Assembly: GCA_018105865.1 (NCBI GenBank)
Contig: CM030852.1
Location: forward strand, 552,001-616,000
Direction of reading: 5' to 3'
From: Metaphire vulgaris
Lineage: Eukaryota > Annelida > Clitellata > Crassiclitellata > Megascolecidae
DNA: 64,000 nt
Below are positions 34,401 through 45,495 of the stretch, one piece after another. Below the pieces are notes generated by a model. The model was given only the letters and a program-made list of their open reading frames with translations. It had not been told where the DNA came from and did no database searches. The translations under genes and the position numbers were made by a program. Within the stretch, counting starts at the first letter, position 1. Each line of letters starts with the position of its first letter.

Positions 34401-37400
34401 GTTTACATAGGTTGGATTTCAGAGGAAGGAGGGCTTCACAAACCGCATTGCAAAGTAGTTTTGAATATGAATTAATTTTTTCTAGTTATTTTGCATTTAG
34501 AGTTTCTGTGTCTTAATTAGTAATAGATTATATTAGTTCATCGATTGATTGATGGAATTGTTATAAGGCTTATTGGAAGTGGAGTATAAACGTTAACTTC
34601 TCCTCTAGGCTTGTCAGCCTTTTTCCTTTTGCAATCAAATAGCATTCCATAAAATTTCAATTTTTTTGATTACCCCTCCCCTATTTTGTTGGCATAATTT
34701 CTACAAATTTACAATAATATCTATATAAGCGTTATCTATATAAGCGACCCATACAGGCCAAAAATTAGTACGAATTTCGTTTTGACGTATAGGCCTAGTC
34801 GTGTCAGTTTCTGTTCTGTGTATAGTTTTGTACAGAAAGACGACGATGAGAATAAAAATGCAAATAAAGGGCAAATAAGCAATAGAACTTTTAACAATGC
34901 ATTTGCTACTTACTATTCAGTACAATAGGCCTATTCGCCTATTGATGTTGAAGATGATGATGAGGTATTATTATCTATTTATTATATTATTTTTTTAAAC
35001 GGCGATATACGATGGTTATACGATGGTTATACGATGATGATGATGATGTGGTATGATGATGAAACAGTTTATTTCGGTCTTTCAGATAACAAATATCAAT
35101 AATTATAATTATTATAATTTATGTAAGGGACTGTCCATTAATTATGTAAACAATTTTTGGGCAAATTTTCCTAACCCCCTCCCCATAATTACGTCAAAAT
35201 CTTTTGCCCCCCCCCCCAGATCAATGACAGGTCCCAACAATAAGGTTATTATTTTTTGAGGTGATGACCATTTTTTCCTGTTTTGCTCCCCGAGTGTCAA
35301 AATGTGGTGGTGATGAACTTTTTTGTCAAGCTTTTTCCTATTTTTTCTTTTTCCTATTCTCTTGACAAACTTTTTCAAACCTTGACGTAATTGATGGACA
35401 GCCCCTAAAAATAATACTTAGTATTATAATTTAGGTAAAATAATATAAAATAATACTAATGCTAATACTATGCTTTTCTGCTAATAGGAGGATAGGTGGT
35501 GATAGGTGCTGATGTGATGATGATGTTGTGAATGATGATGATGTGAATGAATGAATGTGAATGAATGTGAATGATGATATGAATGATGATGTGGTGATCT
35601 ACCATAGCGTAGATCTTAAATTAATTTGAATTTTAATTAATTTGAAAATTAGGCAAGCACCGAAGGCCATCGCCCCGAGGGGCAATGACCAGCACTTGCC
35701 TACGCAGCATTTTATCGCTGCTACCAATTTATCGGGCCCCCCGAACGGCTTGGTGGACCGACCGACACTCGAGGCGAACCCCGGTACCGGGGTCGCTCCG
35801 TGCTGGACGCAGCAGTCGAAACCATCTGCGCCAAGCAGGCCGGCGTCTAGAGCAAACAAATCCCAATATTAATACCCACCCACTGAACACTCACCCCACC
35901 TGGCGACCTTAGTAGTCGCCAGGTGGAGTGACCTGCACGTAGGTAAAGGTGATATTATAATAAAGGTGTATAACAGCGGACGGTTGAAGGCTGAACAGCG
36001 CAGAGGGTATTGAGGGGTATTGAAGCTGTTCGCTGTGTGTACGCTGTGGTCGATTGACCGACGTCGCAGCCGAGTGATAAATATAGAAATTCTATATTGG
36101 CGTTTCAAAAAAGTGTACAGGTAGAACAGAACAGGTAGAACAGAGCCTAGTTGCACAAAGTCACACAGGTGTTCGAATAACTGAAGAGGACAGATATCAA
36201 AAGTTATAAAACTGACCATTCGGTCAACCATTACGAATGGTTAAACTTAAACGAATATAAACGTAAATTTGCAGTATTGGGCATTGGGCATGGTAATCGA
36301 GGAATTTCTATATTTCTCAAAACCGGTAAGCCGTATAAATTCGTATAAATTCTAATAATTCTAATGTTGAATAACAGATTATGTAGCCTACATATTATGT
36401 AGCCTATGTTGTTAGAGTTAAATCAGATGTTAAATCCACGGGGGTTTAACACGGGGTTATGGGGTAATTATGGTGTAAATGGGGGAAGTACAGGGGGAAG
36501 TTGGAGGGACTTACAGTATGATAAATGTGTAAATGTGTAAATAATAAATACATGATTGCACATGATACATGATATATGACCAGTGGCGGCTCTAGGCAAG
36601 TGGGGGGCCGTTGGGGGGGGCAACTTCTAATCATGGGGCCAACCATTTGTTGTTTAATGTATGTAGCATTAAGTATAGGGGTCCCAACTGGGGGCCACCA
36701 GGGCCAGGCAGTCAATAGGGGGCACGGGCCCCCCGGTGGAGCCGCCACTGTATATGACCATGTGACTGGTTCGGTTTTAGGAAATGTTATGTTAAATAGT
36801 TTGTCAAGAGGGTTTCTCTATTATTAAGATATATATAATATATATATACATATATATACATAGACACATATATTTTATACTATATATTTTATAATATATT
36901 ACATATATTGTATGACCTATGTACTGCACTGTTGTGTATAAGTGATTTAAGTGCTTTCTATTGTGTGTAAATTTCAGCGACGACCACAGCCACAATACAG
37001 CCACAATGTTCATCACCAGGATTGGCTTCACGACTTAAGTTTTCCTTTCCATGGAACGGATTTGCAGGTGGGCAGGTGAGATTGTGAGATTGTTTGCCTT
37101 CAATAATTGTAGAATATTTCATAATCATCTCAGGAACATGTGAAGAAACCAGTGGCGGCTCCACACTAATACTAAATGGGGTTGCCCCCCAATACTTCCA
37201 ATGATTAGAAGTTGTCACTAACCACCACCACTCCTCCCACTCCCACTTGCCACTCCTCCCACTTGCACCTGGAGCCGCCACTGGAACATATGAACAAAAC
37301 ATTGCTTGCTTTTTTATTTCACCGTGGGACATGGGGGCCCAATTTTGAGTCGTGGTTAATATTTTAGGTAGATCCGTGATTTTAGTTTGGTTTGCTTTCA

Positions 37401-37452
37401 GGAACACGAACGACGTGGAATGACGTGGAAGTTTCATTTGGACAGAATATAG
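21652..37452 (+). CDS. Large WD40-like protein, multi-exon, family not recognised
   Basis: Exons: 21652-21725, 21833-21933, 22210-22384, 23123-23228, 23713-23786, 24307-24394, 24613-24711, 24970-25076, 25442-25507, about 25929-26219, 26475-26583, 26830-26963, 27273-27423, 27901-27989, 28358-28498, 28851-29014, 29323-29416, 30010-30082, 30480-30556, 30998-31217, 31998-32125, 32362-32485, 32806-32918, 33268-33359, 33740-33968, 36978-37067, 37402-37452. Phases agree at all junctions except that into 25929, where no acceptor fits the phase-2 donor at 25507. The product is about 1100 residues. The N-terminal third is charged (ELRRRRTRLYRGEWG). The middle has propeller-like blades (NRRYVAVGT, GNIFVIDF, LISNTDKGVVCVWSL, MVTMDTGGYINRWKYA), and later segments (RLAVTSARGTLFLALYE) suggest more blades. 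The C-terminus is helical and basic. Location and function cannot be assigned; a scaffold or ciliary role would be a guess. Confidence 0.7.
24139..24298. repeat. (ATG)n then (AAT)n microsatellite abutting an exon
   Basis: About 30 ATG units followed by AAT/ATT units, ending less than 10 bp before the exon that starts at 24307. The poly-Met and poly-Ile frames are artefacts. Confidence 0.95.
26659..26730. repeat. (CAT)n microsatellite
   Basis: CAT units with a short CAC interruption, between the exon ending at 26583 and the one starting at 26830. The poly-His frame is an artefact. Confidence 0.95.
28149..28210. mobile_element. Possible inverted LINE tail
   Basis: An AATAAT run followed by CTTTATTCGTGACAAGCAC, the look of a retroelement 3' end read from the opposite strand. 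Lies within an intron of the WD40-like gene. No coding remnant seen. Confidence 0.3.
31268..31456. repeat. (AAT)n microsatellite with internal duplication
   Basis: AAT units with two copies of a longer block (AACATAATAATGATAATAAC and what follows), so the array has a higher-order duplication of about 78 bp. Intronic. Confidence 0.9.
31715..31975 (+). mobile_element. 5'-truncated LINE (CR1/L2-like) 3' end
   Basis: The + strand encodes RAFAVTGPSLWNALNPSIW, the S/A-V-x-G-P-x-L-W-N-x-L-P signature near the C-terminus of many non-LTR reverse transcriptases. The tail GCGCCTCTGAGTAGAAAT then AGAGGCGCTATACAAATG ends in repeated ATTACATT-like units. It inserted in the intron between the exons ending 31217 and starting 31998. 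Confidence 0.75.
33969..35126. other. Start of a 3-kb intron of the WD40-like gene
   Basis: AT-rich non-coding sequence. Short direct duplications of ATACGATGGTT occur near 35008-35034. No exon is supported here. Confidence 0.5.
35127..35405. mobile_element. Small inverted-repeat element, GGACTGTCCATTAATTA family
   Basis: Left end GGGACTGTCCATTAATTAT, right end GTAATTGATGGACAGCCCC, about 279 bp, flanked by TAA on both sides. The interior includes CTTGACAAACTTTTTCAAAC, the complement of interior sequence in the copy at 19410. Probably a non-autonomous DNA transposon of the TA-duplicating kind. Confidence 0.7.
35517..36075 (+). repeat. Left arm of a 0.55-kb inverted repeat
   Basis: The reverse complement of 39240-39780, near-identical over most of its length and including part of the flanking GATGAT-rich minisatellite. 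Two 76-86 codon frames are exactly conserved between the arms, but the arms are so alike that this does not show coding. The arm carries several perfect stem-loops (35704-35721, 35779-35792, 35896-35926). It lies in the last large intron of the WD40-like gene. Confidence 0.9.
36581..36750. mobile_element. hAT-type MITE with perfect 8-bp target duplication
   Basis: Ends CAGTGGCGGCTC and GAGCCGCCACTG. TATATGAC occurs on both sides (36573-36580 and 36751-36758). 170 bp, no coding capacity. Same family as 53478-53658. Confidence 0.9.
37150..37272. mobile_element. hAT-type MITE, short member of the CAGTGGCGGCTC family
   Basis: Ends CAGTGGCGGCTCC and GGAGCCGCCACTG, 123 bp. The flanks are related over about 15 bp (GAACATGTGAAGAAAC and GAACATATGAACAAAAC) rather than sharing an exact 8-bp copy. 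Lies in the last intron of the WD40-like gene. Confidence 0.75.
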
Positions 37453-37459
37453 AAGAACA

Positions 37460-37553
37460 TTATATATTTATATATAAATATAATATATATGCATTATATA
37501 TATGGACAGAATATATATATATAAACCCTTGGACAGAATTATATATATGGACA

Positions 37554-37604
<51 letters not shown>

Positions 37605-38330
37605 ATATGCATATAAAAAACCCTACTGATAATCTAGAAACCTGTATATATAGGATCTATAATCTAGAAACCTGTATATATAGGATCTATAATAGTATAT
37701 AGGATCTATAATAGTATATATAGGATCTATATATATAGAATAATATATATAGGATCTATATAATAGGAATATAGTGTGTATATATAGGATCTATATAGTA
37801 TATATAATAGGATCTATCTATATATATATAGGATCTAGTATATATATAGGAATATAGTATATATAGGAATATAGTATATATAGAGGAATATAGAGGAGGA
37901 TCTATAAGGATCTATATCATAGGAATATAGTGTGTATATATAGGATCTATATAGTATATATAATAGGATCTATATATATATATAGTATATTGGAATATAG
38001 TAATATATAGGATCTATATATATAGGATATATAGGAATATAGTATATAGGATAGTATATATAAAGGATCTAATAGTATATATAAAGGATCTATATATATA
38101 TAGGAATATAATACTATGAATATAATATATATATAGGATCTATATAGAATATAGGTTATATAGGATCTATATAGAATATAGGATCTATAATAGTATATAT
38201 ATACACTTATACTAAGGATCTATATATATAGGAATATAGAATATACTAAGGATCTATATATAGGAATATAGGATCTATATAGAATATAGGATCTATATAA
38301 TAGTATATATATACACTTATACTAAGGATC
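37460..38330. repeat. TATATAGGATCTA-rich minisatellite
   Basis: A long AT-rich array built on TATATA plus AGGATCTA units, starting right after the stop codon of the WD40-like gene and including a pure AT run at about 37557-37600. If transcribed it would be the 3' UTR. Confidence 0.85.
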
Positions 38331-38765
38331 TATAGTCTCCCCTAAATAGCAATAATAACCTATAGCAATAGTCTCCCCTAAATAGCAATAATAACCTATA
38401 GCAATAACCTAACACATTAATTTCTCTTGTTTAATGATACAGTAGAATTTTTTTCATAACCTCATCCGATCATGCACCTCATCATAGTCAAATTTAATTT
38501 CATAGTCAAATTTAATAATAAAGGAATAAGAAGTAAAATTTAATAATAAAGGAATAAGAAGTAAGAATCGTGGTGGTGGTGGTGGTGGTGGTGGAGCTGG
38601 CTTCTGGAGCTTTTTGATGCTGAAGTGTGCAGTCTGCTATCGAATAAAAACAACAAACAAAATAGGATGAACAAAATACCGAAAAAATGATGTAAATGCA
38701 ATGATGCAAGAAGGGTGGACAAAATACCGAAAAAATGATGTAAATGCAATGATGCAAGAAGGGTG
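38330..38765. repeat. Cluster of short tandem duplications
   Basis: Three separate two-copy tandem repeats: near 38334-38405 (GTCTCCCCTAAATAGCAAT unit), 38485-38565 (AATTTAATAATAAAGGAATA unit) and 38668-38765 (ACAAAATACCGAAAAAATGA unit). No gene. Confidence 0.75.
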
Positions 38766-39239
38766 GCGGTTACAGGTTGCCGTTTAACGTCCCCATCGTG
38801 ATTTTCAAACAGGCCCACCATAAAAAATAGGCCCACCGTTTTTCCAACGACGACCTTTTTGATTGTTAGAGATTGTGCCCCAATCCAATCGGACTTAAGT
38901 TTCGTTATTTGTCATTAGGTTTTTATAAGGCTTACCGGCTTTGGCTTTGGAAATCAGTCTTTTGGAATTATTATTTTCGACTTCGAGGATCGTGACCGCC
39001 AACAGAATTGAATTCAACGACAGACAGGCTTAGGTTTCCACCACCTGCGAAACGTTCAACTGGCGAGTGTGATATCCTGATCCAAGAGAAGTCGTCTTTC
39101 TACGTCCAACAAGACAGATTCAACCCCTTTGAACAGATTTAGAACTAAAGCAAGATTCAATGCAGGTGCGTACGTCTGTCCACTGTATATACAGTCGACC
39201 TCTTCGGTTAGAACTGACCGTACACTCACATACTTCTCA

Positions 39240-39780
39240 CACACTCGGCTGCGTCGACCACAGAGCGTACAGCTTCAATACCCCTCAATACCCTCTGCGC
39301 TGTTCAGCCTTCAACCGTCCGCTGTTATACACCTTTATTATAATATCACCTTTACCTACGTGCAGGTCACTCCACCTGGCGACTACTAAGGTCGCCAGGT
39401 GGGGTGAGTGTTCAGTGGGTGGGTATTAATATTGGGATTTGTTTGCTCTAGACGCCGGCCTGCTTGGCGCAGATGGTTTCGACTGCTGCGTCCAGCACGG
39501 AGCGACCCCGGTACCGGGGTTCGCCTCGAGTGTCGGTCGGTCCACCAAGCCGTTCGGGGGGCCCGATAAATTGGTAGCAGCGATAAAATGCTGCGTAGGC
39601 AAGTGCTGGTCATTGCCCCTCGGGGCGATGGCCTTCGGTGCTTGCCTAATTTTCAAATTAATTAAAATTCAAATTAATTTAAGATCTACGCTATGGTAGA
39701 TCACCACATCATCATTCATATCATCATTCACATTCATTCACATTCATTCATTCACATCATCATTCACATCATCATCATCA
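39240..39780 (-). repeat. Right arm of the 0.55-kb inverted repeat
   Basis: Near-identical reverse complement of 35517-36075, with the same hairpins (the 12-bp-arm stem-loop recurs at about 39380-39411). It lies about 1.8 kb downstream of the stop codon of the WD40-like gene, so that gene's last two exons sit between the arms. Confidence 0.9.
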
Positions 39781-40224
39781 TCATCACCGCCACATCACCA
39801 TCATCATCGACTTCCTATCATCGACCTCCTCTATCTCCCTAGATGTGTTAAAAAGCTATTAATATAAGCTACTGTATAAACAGAAAAACATATTAATATT
39901 CTTTTACATAAATTATTTTAGACTTTTAGGCTGTTTCATCATACCACCATCGTGCCGTTAAAAATAATATAGATATATAATTATATATATAATATTATAA
40001 TATATATAATCTATGATATATAATCAGGCACGTACGAAGTGGGTGTGCAAGGGGTGATGCACCAACTGGAAAATTTCAGGGATTACCACGCACCCCCTGA
40101 AGGCAGGAAGGAGTCTGCACCCCCCGGGAAAAAATAGGAGAGTAAATTTCGGGGTAGATGGGAGGTTTTTTCCTTCAGAAAATCTTTCCGAGGCTGATAT
40201 ATATTGAAACATTTTGTGTCTAGC

Positions 40225-40419
<195 letters not shown>

Positions 40420-41111
40420 CCTATACAACGAATGCATTTCATACGCATAATTTTATCAGAGAAGAGTATTCACGTCTTCCAGAGCACAGTTAAATAGGCC
40501 GACCGAGACTACGCGACTGCGCTATCATTTTAAAAGCTTTCAAACATAACGGCAAAAGAAAACATGTGTTGCTTGTTCATAAGTATGTTTGTTAACTGCT
40601 GCATATACTATAGCTCAGTGGCTACTCTCATCTCTCTGTGGACTGCAGCTATCACTTAACAACTTATTATTTATACAATAGGCTATACAGAACATTAGCG
40701 TCGCCACGGGGGGGGCAGATTGGGGCAACTGCCCCATACCACCTACCGGTGAGAAAGTTTTTGTGGAAGGTGTGTGTAGGAAAGAATCTGACACGCCAGT
40801 CCCTTTTTATCCCCCGCCCCCAATCTAAAATTCCTGGCAACGCCACTTTAGTTGTTAGCATGAGCGTCGAGACCATTTTTTTGTCCTTTTCAGTGTTGAT
40901 GCGCGGGTCATTGATGATATAAGGTCTTTCATCTAAAAAAGAAGTGTTGACGAGCAAATGACGAATCAATTTGCATCCCCCCATCTGGTGGAGGATGCCT
41001 GGGGCCACCGCCCCACTGCCCCCCCCCCTCTGCACGCCATTGCTTGGAAGTGTCACATTACAAAGCTAAGATAAAAAATATAAGTTATGCAAATATCCGT
41101 CAAAAACTGAC

Positions 41112-41253
41112 CTTGACATCTGCCTTCGACTTCCATCTGCTGACTCAGCTGTTTTCGGAAATGAAGATGCGAATGGTTTCTGGATTCGCCCTCTCTCTTC
41201 GTCTGCATTGCTGCTCACTCCGAAGTTTTTGCTGTTCTGTCCTGGAACTTTAC
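41112..41253 (-). CDS. Candidate exon of an unidentified minus-strand gene
   Basis: An open stretch of 142 bp lies between a good acceptor (TCTTTGCAG) and a donor (GTCAGT). It reads GKVPGQNSKNFGVSSNADEE and continues as a hydrophilic, Ser/Lys-rich segment ending RRQMSR. The codon texture is protein-like, but there is no recognised family and no neighbouring exon in firm phase. It could be coding or a chance open frame. Confidence 0.35.
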
Positions 41254-42493
41254 CTGCAAAGACACACAAAATCAGCAAAATATAGACCTAATAACAATAA
41301 TAAATAATAATAATACAGTAGTAGTAATAATAATAATAATAATCATCATCATCTTCTTCATCATCAAATGTTGGTCAACAGACCCGCCGAGAGAAATTCC
41401 GGGCCACAGCTGTGCAGAAGGAAAGTGATGAGCCCCTAAAAGTGTGAAAAACTGATGATGACCCTTTCTACTTCTATTCGGTTTTTTCAAGATGTCAATA
41501 AGTCACCGGTCCTGCCCCCGGTCCATTTCTCCCCTGCCCCTCTCGGCGGCCCTGCACATGGGCCCTCTTTACGACGCTGATGCCGGCATTGACTTGGATG
41601 AATAAGTGGAGAGCTATGTTAACTAACCATTTCCGCAACCCTCCCTTCCTTATATACAACGCAGATCCGGGTTTAATTTAACCGCTCGTCAGTTTTACTC
41701 GTTTAGTGCTCTCTGAATCAAAATTCGGCGATCACAACACAGACCCGGTTTCGTCTCTAAGCTGTTTGAATAAACGCTCGCTAAATACGACTTTCGCTCT
41801 GAATCGGCGCTACAGAATTTTTTAAATTATTTGATTGACAGACAGCCGCGCACCGAGCAGCGCCTGCTCCGTCGCCATCCAGCTGATCAAGTCCATCGCC
41901 CGAAAATTTAGGCCCAAAAACCACCCATAAGCCCTACAGATCATAGATCATTCATAGATTAACCGGATATTCAATTCATAGCTCTTGGGACTGAGGGGTG
42001 CTATTTAAAAATTTCGTTTAATTTATTCGCTTAAAATATTGAAAATTTTGTTTCAGTAAGTGAATAAAAACTCGCCAATTGCGACTAAATGCTTAGCCAG
42101 GATGGCGATCGCTTCCATATTAAATGTTTTAGCATTGTTTTCGCTTACAGCCTGGGTGCCCATCATGTTTACTGTCTTAAAAAGGGACCATGAAATGGTC
42201 AGCAGTATTAAACTCTGCCCATATATGCAGTGACACGCATTCAAGGCCCCCTACAATTTTTGGCCCTGCCATTGGCCCTGCCATACAAACAGTGAAAGAG
42301 ACTTAATGTGCTGAAAAACCGGTTGACGTATTTCATGAGGACCCCAAGGCAAATTAAGAGGAGGAAGACTTTAGGTCGGCAACAGTTCTCAGGCATTAGC
42401 GTCTTCTTCAGCGCCGTTCAATCGCCTTTATCGTCTCTTGTGATCTCATAATCAGCAGGTAATCCCATCCAGATACAGGTACTTCTAAATACC

Positions 42494-42497
<4 letters not shown>

Positions 42498-42557
<60 letters not shown>
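42498..42557. repeat. (AT)n microsatellite
   Basis: About 29 AT units upstream of the hAT transposase remnant. Confidence 0.95.
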
Positions 42558-42561
<4 letters not shown>

Positions 42562-42925
42562 TGTCGTCCCCATCTATCCGTTGCTGGTTATTAGCAGGTT
42601 CCACCTACAGCCATTACGATGCAGCTTCTAAGTCTGATATGCGCTCACATACTGACAAAGTAGGCCTACAATTACAGTTGATGCTGAAAAAGCATTTGCT
42701 AAACACTACAGAGCTAATGAAGAAGATCTATCGTTAGAATTAAGGCAAATGGACGGAATGCTTCAGCGGATGCATGCCACAGGAAAATACCCCGACATCA
42801 CTACTCCAGGAAAACAACTTCTTCAATTTACAAACTTTGCAGAAGATGACAAAGATGTCTTCTACGAATTATGACGCTTGGCAAGAATAGCTTGCACAAT
42901 CCCAATCACCACAGCTGCTGCTGAG

Positions 42926-43432
42926 CATGAGGCTTAAAGGGGTAAGCTGAAATTTAAGAAGTTCGAAAAATAACTTTTATTCTATGTTCTGCAGTAACAT
43001 ACTGCTAAATTTATTAAAATGCAGCAGTTTCGCTTAATTGCCTCAATTTGTTTGCACCATAGGTCTAATCGACGCAGTAACGAAACATTTATTAATTATG
43101 GAGCATCATATGGGGATTTAGAGCTTAATATTTGGGTTTAATATTTTAGCATGGGGTCTGGGGGTGCCATCTAGGCGACAGACCTGGTGTTTTTGGTTTT
43201 GGTGGGATTAGTTGGGTAGGCTTAATAAAATCCGCCTATGGAGCGCATACTTTCGTAAAGTTTCCTTCAGTTTACTACAGTTTTTACTAATTGCACGAAT
43301 TAACTTATGAAGCAAATAGTCCCTAAAACAACTTTTAAAATATTTTGCGGTGCAACCGAAGGGAATGACCAAAGACCAAAGGCCAAAGGGATACGCTATG
43401 GATCAGGAGCATACCCCCTAAATACGCCACTG
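42926..43432. mobile_element. hAT-type MITE inserted in the transposase remnant
   Basis: Flanked by CTGCTGAG on both sides (42918-42925 and 43433-43440). Right end CGCCACTG; the left end CATGAGGC is a degraded partner. 507 bp, no coding frame. Confidence 0.8.
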
Positions 43433-43454
43433 CTGCTGAGCGCTCATTCGGCAC

Positions 43455-44362
43455 CAGTGATGGGCACTAGTTAACTAAAAAAGTTATAACTATTAGTTTA
43501 ACTGGAAAAATTTAGTTGAAGCAATAGTTTAACTACTTTTTTCTTAACTAGTTACAGCAATAGTTTAACTGCTTTTTAAAATAGTTACAACTAAAAGTTT
43601 AACTACTTTTTTGCCAACTTTTTTATTATACGGTACTGCTTATTTCTTATTGCTTTTTGTACTGAAACATGAAAATGAACTACATTAGTCTTGTTGACAT
43701 TGTTGTTGATCCTTCTAATAGTGAGTTAATCACATTAGTTGATGCAATAACTGTCTGCATAAGTCTTCAGGGGCAGTTGCACATTGGGGATGACTGAGGA
43801 TGCATCCCCCACCAGCCCACCACACCAGCCCACCAAAATTGCGTGTGGCTTTGATGAATTTATGAGAAAATGCGTTGGTATTTATTTCTTGATAGTACTT
43901 TAGTCTAATAGTATACTTACTGTCTAACTATAGTTTGGCTTTGCACTATGACTTTGTACAACCAGACTAAAATGCTTTTATACATTGTCAATTCTGAACA
44001 TTATATTTCATAAATCAAATCTACAGATTTCTTCTCAACCATTTACATATAATTCCTTTGACAATTGGCGGGATTTTCTTAGAAATTCATTGCATCCCCC
44101 ACCAAGAGTTCTTGGAGCCGCCACTGCAAGTCTTCATAGATTACGGCGATTTCTTTGTATTAAATTGAAAGGAGTCGAATAATAAAATATTTACAAAAAA
44201 AGTTGCAAAATAGTTGGAAATAGTTTAACTACTTTAAAAAAGTTTAGTTTAACTTTTTCTTGAAAGTTTTAACTATTAGTTAAAATAATAGTTTAACTAC
44301 AAATATTTAGTTGAAAAAAAAGTTTAGTTTAACTACTTTTTTCCAACTAGTGCCCATCACTG
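43455..44362. mobile_element. hAT-type MITE with AGTTTAACTA internal repeats
   Basis: Terminal inverted repeats CAGTGATGGGCACTAG and CTAGTGCCCATCACTG. Perfect 8-bp duplication TTCGGCAC (43447-43454 and 44363-44370). The interior is rich in AGTTTAACTA and its complement. It carries another insertion at 43768-44126. Confidence 0.9.
43768..44126. mobile_element. MITE nested inside a MITE
   Basis: Flanked by TAAGTCTT and CAAGTCTT (7 of 8 match). Right end GGAGCCGCCACTG as in the 36581 family; left end CAGGGGCAGTTGC is a weaker partner. 359 bp. Confidence 0.7.
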
Positions 44363-44528
44363 TTCGGCACTCTAAAACGAGCTAAGACTTATTTGCGTAC
44401 TTCAATGAGAGTGACGAACGCTTATCTAATTTGGCGATGCTGTCGATCCACTCAAGAAAAGCCAAAAGCCTGGATATGGAGCGAGTTGTTGACATGTTCG
44501 TAAAGATGTTTCCAAACGGCCGTATAAT

Positions 44529-44770
44529 CAGAGGCGGATCTAGGGGAGGGCAGGGGGGTACACATGTCCCCGGGCGCCGAGGTGAGGGGGTGCCAAAATC
44601 GGATAAGTAAGTGAAATGCACAGTAGAAGAAACACTTGCGAGGACCTTTTTTTAGCTAGTCAGCACTATATGAAGAGAGAGTTGAGGGGCGCCGAAAACG
44701 ATGTGAGGACCTTTTTTTGCTTGTCAGTTGTTAGGGGCGCCAACGTACAAATACCCTAGATCCGCCTCTG
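44529..44770. mobile_element. hAT-type MITE, CAGAGGCGGATCTAG family
   Basis: Terminal repeats CAGAGGCGGATCTAGGG and CCCTAGATCCGCCTCTG, with perfect duplication CGTATAAT (44521-44528 and 44771-44778). A second member is at 51657-51924. Confidence 0.9.
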
Positions 44771-45495
44771 CGTATAATGCTACATTACCTCAATAGATAT
44801 CACAGACTATCTGCATGCAGACGTTATCTTAGACTTAGGTCCTCCCTCCCGCACTTCTGGAGCATTAGTTGTGACTTAGAAATAATTTGTGATTTCCTTG
44901 TTAACTTCTTATTTGTAGCACACACAGAACGACAGAAAAGCGACAAAATCATAAAACCGGTTCTTTTTAGTTCAGATAACAAACGGTGTGTTTGTAATTT
45001 TTGGCATACATATGCCTCGGCACGAAGAAATAATGATTAGTTCAAGTCCTTATGATTATTAATGCAATTAAAAAGTTAAATTTCAATCGATTGTGCATGT
45101 ATTGCGTAATTATGCCAAAAAATTCCAGGCCCTACCACAGACCCTACCTCCATTCACAACGCCACTGCAACATGGTTAATTAAGCCAGAAGTAACCAACA
45201 AATTATTTATGATCAGACTCTGGCTGAACACATAGAAAACGCCCAAAAGGTTGCTTCTTGTCAAAATGGGAAGGGTTCGAAAGCTCCAGATTTAGCCTAG
45301 TCTCTCAATCAGAAATATTTTTACACCCCTAACACCCCCCCCCCCCATTTGAGGTCGCAACCCCCCACCCAGAAAAAACTTGGTAATGTGATAATGGATG
45401 CATACACAATGCATACTTATTAGTTCCGGACACCCCCTCCAATTTCACAACCCTAGAAATATCCTTGCTCTCAAAGTAGGGGATCGGATCTAGCC

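Larger units (their letters stand above)
42670..44830 (+). pseudogene. Dead hAT transposase C-terminal remnant, interrupted by nested elements
   Basis: Pieces read ELRQMDGMLQRMHATGKYPD, then ITTAAAE, then ERSFGTLKRAKTYLRTSM, then ERLSNLAMLSIHSRKAKSLD. Together these outline the hAT C-terminal dimerisation domain, including the conserved E-R-S-F-x-x-L-K-R element. A TGA after FYEL (near 42870) and at least one frame change kill it. It is split by insertions at 42926-43432, 43455-44362 and 44529-44770. The 5' part of the gene was not found. Confidence 0.8.

Noticed and set aside
35599..35872. Two overlapping frames (86 and 76 codons) conserved exactly in both inverted-repeat arms
   Set aside because: The arms are near-identical at DNA level, so exact conservation gives no coding evidence, and the frames overlap on opposite strands within a hairpin-rich block.
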